Positions 59,582 to 64,000 of a DNA stretch of 64,000 nucleotides are shown here, in pieces. How positions within the stretch are numbered: position 1 is the stretch's first letter; the number at the start of each line of letters is the position of its first letter. Source of the DNA: Bradyrhizobium amphicarpaeae (lineage in GTDB: Bacteria > Pseudomonadota > Alphaproteobacteria > Rhizobiales > Xanthobacteraceae). The stretch is from the NCBI RefSeq assembly GCF_002266435.3, contig NZ_CP029426.2:4742001-4806000 (forward strand), written 5' to 3'. The notes under the pieces are model-generated. The model did no database searches. It saw only the letters and a program-made list of their open reading frames with translations, and was not told the DNA's origin. Both the position numbers and the translations under genes were made by a program.

Positions 59582-61018
59582 ATGACCGACGACACCTTCA
59601 TCGAGGGGCCTCTCTACGAGAAGCGCAGGAAGGTCTATCCGCAATCGGTCCACGGGCGGTTCCGCCGCATCAAATGGGCGATCCTGTGCGTCACGCTCGG
59701 GGTTTATTATCTCCTGCCGTTTGTGCGCTGGAATCGCGGACCCGGCCTGCCCGACCAGGCGGTGCTGATCGACCTGCCGCATCGCCGCTTCTATTTCTTC
59801 TTCATCGAGCTGTGGCCGCAGGAGGTGTATTACTTCACCGGCCTCCTCATCCTCGCGGCCATGATGCTGTTCCTGATGAACGCAGTCGCGGGGCGGCTGT
59901 GGTGCGGCTATCTGTGCCCGCAGACGGTGTGGACCGATCTGTTCTACGCCGTTGAGCGCTGGGTCGAGGGCGATCGCCGCGAGCGCATGCAGGGCGACAA
60001 GCGCTACTGGAGCTTCGACCACATCCGGAAGGTCGCACTCAAACACTTCCTCTGGGTCATGATCGCCTGGTGGACCGGCGGCGCCTGGGTGCTGTATTTC
60101 GACGACGCGCCGACCCTGGTGAAGGAGCTCGCCACCTTCCAGGCCCCGTTCATCGCCTATCTCTGGATCGGCATCCTGACCGCCACGACCTATGTCTTCG
60201 CCGGCCACGCCCGCGAGCAGATGTGCATCTACATGTGCCCGTGGCCGCGCATCCAGGCGGCCTTGACCGACGAATGGGCGCTCAACGTCACCTATCGACG
60301 CGACCGCGGCGAGCCGCGCATGTCGGTGAAGAAGGCGGAAGCCGCCCGTGCCCATGGCGATTTCGCCGGCGATTGCGTCGATTGCCACCAGTGCATCAAT
60401 GTCTGCCCGACCGGCGTCGACATCCGCCACGGCATCCAGCTCGGCTGCATCCAGTGCGGCCTGTGCATCGACGCCTGCGACAACGTAATGAGCGAGATCG
60501 GCCGGCCCCAAGGCCTGATCGGCTACGACACCGACATCAACATGCAGCGCCGGCGCGAGGGCAAGCCGCCGATCTATCGTATCGTGCGCGCGCGCACGCT
60601 GATCTATGTGGCCGCGATCGCCATTGTCGGCAGCGTCATGCTGTACACTCTCGCCACGCGCGCGACCCTGGACGTCAACGTGCTGCACGAGCGCAATCCG
60701 CTGTTCGTTCAGCTCTCGGATGGCGGCGTGCGGAACGATTACACCGTGCGCATCCTCAACAAGGGCGCAGAGCGATCTTTCGCGCTCAAGGTCTTGGACC
60801 TGCCAGGCGCCACGGTTCGCGTCGCGGGCGTCGAACCGGGACCAGACGGTAACACGATCGTCCTTGTTGGACAGGATCAGACCCGCGAGGTCCGGATGTC
60901 GGTGCAGGTTTCGCCCGACCGCGTGCCCAAGTCCGCGATCGATATCGGAGTTGAGATCACCGATGTCGCAAGCGGGGAGCGCGCCGAGGCGCGCGATCAT
61001 TTCGTGCCGAAGGAGTGA
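59582..61018 (+). CDS. ccoG: CcoG (FixG) family ferredoxin-like membrane protein
   Basis: 478 aa with five or six transmembrane segments. WCGYLCPQTVW is near the start; MCIYMCPWPRIQAAL follows; two 4Fe-4S clusters bind CVDCHQCINVCP and CIQCGLCIDACD; a C-terminal immunoglobulin-like periplasmic domain follows the last helix. CcoG reduces Cu2+ to Cu+ for cbb3 oxidase assembly. It is separate from any fixHIS genes here and shares the sqr operon, which is unusual. Confidence 0.92.
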   Translation: MTDDTFIEGPLYEKRRKVYPQSVHGRFRRIKWAILCVTLGVYYLLPFVRWNRGPGLPDQAVLIDLPHRRFYFFFIELWPQEVYYFTGLLILAAMMLFLMNAVAGRLWCGYLCPQTVWTDLFYAVERWVEGDRRERMQGDKRYWSFDHIRKVALKHFLWVMIAWWTGGAWVLYFDDAPTLVKELATFQAPFIAYLWIGILTATTYVFAGHAREQMCIYMCPWPRIQAALTDEWALNVTYRRDRGEPRMSVKKAEAARAHGDFAGDCVDCHQCINVCPTGVDIRHGIQLGCIQCGLCIDACDNVMSEIGRPQGLIGYDTDINMQRRREGKPPIYRIVRARTLIYVAAIAIVGSVMLYTLATRATLDVNVLHERNPLFVQLSDGGVRNDYTVRILNKGAERSFALKVLDLPGATVRVAGVEPGPDGNTIVLVGQDQTREVRMSVQVSPDRVPKSAIDIGVEITDVASGERAEARDHFVPKE

Positions 61019-61043
61019 AAGTCGATGCTGCGGAGCAATCGTC

Positions 61044-61928
61044 TCAAGCCATGAGACGTTGCAGCCTCGACTGCGCGCGCGGGGCCATGACGATGTCAGG
61101 CGCGAGCTGGACCGAACTGTCGTGCACGACCTCTTCCGTCACGACGTTGAACCGAACCAGCTCCGCCTGGCCGAACGCCGTCGAGATCGCGACGTCGGCG
61201 GCGTCGCGGCCGCGGGCAATGACGATCCGGCCGATGCGCGGATGGTTGTGGCGCGCGTCGAACGTGTACCATCGACCACCGATATAGGCCTCGAACCAGG
61301 CGCTGAAATCCATCGGTGCCGGGTCGGGAGGCACCCCGATATCGCCGAGATAGCCGGTGCAATAGCGCGCTGGAATGTTCATGCAGCGGCACAACGTCAC
61401 GGCCAAATGGGCGAAGTCCCGGCAGACGCCGATGCGCTCGGCATGACCTTCGGACGCCGTGCGGTCACCGCGTGCAAACTGGTAGCCGAATTTGATGCGG
61501 TCGTGGACATAGTCGCAAATCGCCTGCACGCGCTGACCGCCGCCTTCAATCTTGCCGAAGGTCGACCAGGCCAGATCCGCCAGTTTCTGGGTGTCGCAAT
61601 AGCGGCTGCCCAGCAGATAAACGAGCGTGTCGTCGGGCAGGTCCTGAAGCTGAAGCTGAGCTGCGAACGGCGCCGCCGGCTCGGGAACGCCGGAATCTGC
61701 GATCACGAAGTCGTTGCGGATCTCGATCAGACCGCTTGGCGCGACCACGCGGGTGCAGACGTTGCCGAAGGCATCGAGGTAGTCCCTGGTGGCAACACCG
61801 GGCGTGGTCTGGATGGCGTGCGGGGACAAGAGATCGCCGTGCCGCGACGGATGCACACTCAGCATCAGGATCATCGGGACGTCTTGAAGGCAATTGAACG
61901 CAATGTCGTAGCCGGCGCGAATCTTCAA
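61044..61928 (-). CDS. Transglutaminase-like family protein, altered triad
   Basis: 294 aa. A TTG start at 61928, preceded by GAGGAG, gives MKIRAGYDIAFNCLQDVP. The core domain has the nucleophile Cys169 (GVCRDFAHL) and Asp224 (YTFDARHN). The position usually held by catalytic His is Ser209 (MDFSAWFEAY). Family members are cysteine-protease or transglutaminase-like cytoplasmic enzymes. It is divergent from a second transglutaminase-like gene 198 bp away. Confidence 0.85.
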   Translation of the reverse strand: MKIRAGYDIAFNCLQDVPMILMLSVHPSRHGDLLSPHAIQTTPGVATRDYLDAFGNVCTRVVAPSGLIEIRNDFVIADSGVPEPAAPFAAQLQLQDLPDDTLVYLLGSRYCDTQKLADLAWSTFGKIEGGGQRVQAICDYVHDRIKFGYQFARGDRTASEGHAERIGVCRDFAHLAVTLCRCMNIPARYCTGYLGDIGVPPDPAPMDFSAWFEAYIGGRWYTFDARHNHPRIGRIVIARGRDAADVAISTAFGQAELVRFNVVTEEVVHDSSVQLAPDIVMAPRAQSRLQRLMA

Positions 61929-62126
61929 GATCGTCTCCTCGGAGTCGTCGTTGACCTCAGCGCAAACACCTGCCCCGGCGCATTCGTTCCGCGTCTTCGG
62001 CTGCAGCGCTGCTGAAATGAAGGGCAATTGTGCCTGTCGCCCCCTTTCCTCTGCCGTATCCCTCGAATCCCTGCTTGGACCGGGGACGAAAGCAGGGTCA
62101 TATGGCCGCGGGCCGGAAGCGAGCAC

Positions 62127-63044
62127 ATGACAACCTACGCCGTCCACCACAGAACGATCTACCGCTATCGTCAGCCGGTGAAGCTCGGGCAGCACCAGCT
62201 GCTATTCCGGCCACGCGACAGCTACGACCAGCGCCTGCTGGACTGCCGGCTCGTCATCCGGCCCGAACCCGCCGAAATCCGCTGGATTCACGACGTCTCG
62301 GGCAATTGCCTCACGCTGGTCGACTTCGACACCGTGAGCGACCGGCTCGAGTTCGACACCACTATCGAGCTCGACCATACGCCGGAGAACACGCCGGACT
62401 TCCGCATCGAGGACTACGCCCGCGAGCATCCGTTCGCCTATGCGGACAGCGAGTTGCCAGATCTCGAACCCTATATGCGTCGCCATCATCCCGACGATGT
62501 CGCCGTGGAGGAGTGGTTGGCCAAGTTCGTGGCAGCGGACGGCCGGCGGCCCACGGGCCAATTGTTGATGACGCTCAACGAGGCCATTGCCGAAGGCTTC
62601 TCCTACCAGCGCCGGACGATGCGGGGAACACAGACGCCTGCGGAGACGCTTGAGTTGCAGCAGGGGACATGCCGCGACTTCGCGCTGCTGATGATGGAGG
62701 CGGCACGCGCGCTCGGCTTCGCCGCCCGCTTCATCACCGGCTATGTCTACGTCGCCGATCGCGACGGGCCGGCGCGGCTCGGCGGCGGCTCGACCCACGC
62801 CTGGTGCTCGATCTACGTGCCCGGCTCGGGCTGGGTGGAGTTCGATCCGACCAACGGCATCGTCGGCAATCGCGACCTGATCCGGGTCGGCGTCGCCCGG
62901 ACGCCGCAGCAGGCCATTCCGCTCTGGGGCTCCTATTGGGGAGAACCCGAGGACGATCTCGGCATGGAAGTCTCGGTGAACGTGAAGACCGAGCGGGCTC
63001 CTCCGGCCGACCAGCCCGCCGCGACATCGTCAACGCGACGTTAA
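62127..63044 (+). CDS. Transglutaminase-like family protein, intact triad
   Basis: 305 aa. An N-terminal bacterial transglutaminase-like domain (MTTYAVHHRTIYRYRQPVKLGQHQLLFRPRDS) precedes the core with Cys182 (GTCRDFALLM), His224 (GGGSTHAWCSIY) and Asp240 (WVEFDPTNG). A probable cysteine amidase/protease or ligase; often found with alpha-E and circularly-permuted ATP-grasp genes in other genomes, which are not visible here. It starts at 62127. Confidence 0.9.
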   Translation: MTTYAVHHRTIYRYRQPVKLGQHQLLFRPRDSYDQRLLDCRLVIRPEPAEIRWIHDVSGNCLTLVDFDTVSDRLEFDTTIELDHTPENTPDFRIEDYAREHPFAYADSELPDLEPYMRRHHPDDVAVEEWLAKFVAADGRRPTGQLLMTLNEAIAEGFSYQRRTMRGTQTPAETLELQQGTCRDFALLMMEAARALGFAARFITGYVYVADRDGPARLGGGSTHAWCSIYVPGSGWVEFDPTNGIVGNRDLIRVGVARTPQQAIPLWGSYWGEPEDDLGMEVSVNVKTERAPPADQPAATSSTRR

Positions 63045-63149
63045 CAATTTCGCGCAATTTGACGCGGCGCCCGAACGGCATTTTCCATCCTATGCGCTAG
63101 CATGCCCCACAGAACTCGGGCTCGGCCCGCGTGAACGGGGACGAGGGAC

Positions 63150-64000
63150 GTGGTCGACATCGCGCAGCAGGCAGCGATCCATCCGGCACCGGCGGCGGAT
63201 GCCACGACGGCGCGCGTGCCGCTCACGGCGATCGACCCCGGCCAGTGGCGCGCACTCGCGCAGCGGGCGATCGAGCCGAACGGGTATTACCTGCCCGGCT
63301 GGGAGCTCGCCGTCAGCGCCACCGCGCGCGGCCGCACCGAAGCCTCGGCCTTGCCCGCATTCGACGGCTCATCGTCGCGGCTGATCGGGCTGATGCCGGT
63401 GATCCCGCTATGGCGCGCCCTGAAGATCCCCCTGCCCGCGCTGGTGAGCGCGCACCCTTACGGCACGCTGTGCAGCCCGCTGATCGACCGCGACGCTCCG
63501 ATCGAGGCGGCCACGCAACTGTTGCAACGGGCCCGCGAGGCCGGCGCGCATGCGCTGGTGCTCAACGACATCGCGCTCGACGGTGCCGCGATGAATGCAC
63601 TGAAGCAGGTCCTGGACCGCGACGGCCTGACGCCGCGCGTGCTGTCCTCCTACGTCCGTGCCAGCCTGGATGCGACGCAAAATGACGAAACGCTGCTGCG
63701 CGAAGCGCTCGGCGCCAGGAAGCTCAAGGAGTTGCGCCGACAACGCCATCGTCTCGAAGAGCACGGCCCCGTTGCGTTCGACGTGGCCCGCCGGCCTGAC
63801 GGGATCGGGCCCGCCCTCGAGACATTCCTGCAGCTCGAAGCCAGCGGCTGGAAGGGCAAGCGCGGCACCGCGCTGGTCCAGCACGCCGGCGATGCGACCT
63901 TCATTCGCCGCGCCGTGCCGGCCCTGGCCGAGACCGCGCAGTGCGAGATCATCACGCTTCGGGCCGGGACGACGCCGGTGGCCGCCGGCATCGTGCTGCG
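63150..64000 (+). CDS. GNAT/CelD-like acetyltransferase family protein, 3'-truncated by the window
   Basis: 283 codons from GTG 63150 to the window edge, open throughout. VPLTAIDPGQWRALAQRAIEPNGYYLPGWELA resembles the start of CelD/BcsL-type and FemAB-like acetyltransferases, and ALGARKLKELRRQRHRLEEHG plus FLQLEASGWKGKRGTAL match the second half of that family (cellulose- or polysaccharide-linked). GAGGGAC lies before the GTG. The end is outside the window. Confidence 0.75.
   Translation, partial: MVDIAQQAAIHPAPAADATTARVPLTAIDPGQWRALAQRAIEPNGYYLPGWELAVSATARGRTEASALPAFDGSSSRLIGLMPVIPLWRALKIPLPALVSAHPYGTLCSPLIDRDAPIEAATQLLQRAREAGAHALVLNDIALDGAAMNALKQVLDRDGLTPRVLSSYVRASLDATQNDETLLREALGARKLKELRRQRHRLEEHGPVAFDVARRPDGIGPALETFLQLEASGWKGKRGTALVQHAGDATFIRRAVPALAETAQCEIITLRAGTTPVAAGIVL

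Noticed and set aside
59582..61018. fixG of a fixGHIS cluster
   Set aside because: The protein family matches, but no fixH, fixI or fixS follows; the next gene is a reverse-strand transglutaminase.

Overview
The window is high-GC DNA from an alphaproteobacterium, most likely a Bradyrhizobium or close relative. The evidence is a direct-repeat SOS box (GTTC-N7-GTTC) before recA, a DUF1476 F1-ATPase inhibitor subunit, an MddA-type methanethiol methyltransferase, many families known mainly from rhizobia (DUF1328, DUF3303, DUF3455, DUF6894), and about nine palindromic intergenic repeats of the kind scattered through Bradyrhizobium genomes. No tRNA, rRNA, insertion sequence, prophage or CRISPR array was seen. 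Most of the window looks like ordinary chromosome.

Layout. Positions 1-11 kb hold the purine genes purC, purS, purQ and purL, all on the minus strand but separated by unrelated genes, plus bolA, the start of ltrA, corA, a Bug-type binding protein and an acyltransferase. 11-19 kb is a minus-strand block, osmC - acyl-CoA-dehydrogenase-like - rhodanese - cynA - cynB - cynD - cynS, with a divergent TetR gene: a cyanate uptake and hydrolysis locus with added sulfur and flavin enzymes. 19-24 kb has a BTAD/alpha-beta-hydrolase regulator facing a tightly overlapping operon mddA - luxR-type - oxidoreductase - hypothetical. 24-27 kb has a LysR/SDR pair and a diguanylate cyclase. 27-29.5 kb is an ECF sigma/anti-sigma operon with a periplasmic thioredoxin and a CcdA protein, preceded by a recognisable ECF promoter.

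29.6-46 kb carries housekeeping genes: trmJ fused to a degenerate DUF559 domain, icd with a strong terminator, a cyclic-nucleotide-gated K+ channel just behind alaS, a tandem glycine riboswitch before gcvT-gcvH-gcvP, a tandem pair of uncharacterised paralogues with a truncated third copy, and recA. 46-52.4 kb is a run of small, mostly hypothetical or secreted proteins, with a candidate structured RNA and a six-unit 17-bp tandem repeat.

52.4-61 kb is the most interesting region. A BigR/SqrR-type repressor with the two expected sensor cysteines leads an RND efflux operon in one direction. A sulfide:quinone oxidoreductase - thioredoxin 2 - DUF2892 - CcoG operon runs in the other. The two sides share overlapping face-to-face promoters built around a perfect 16-bp palindrome. 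61-64 kb ends with two divergent transglutaminase-like genes and a truncated GNAT/CelD-like gene.
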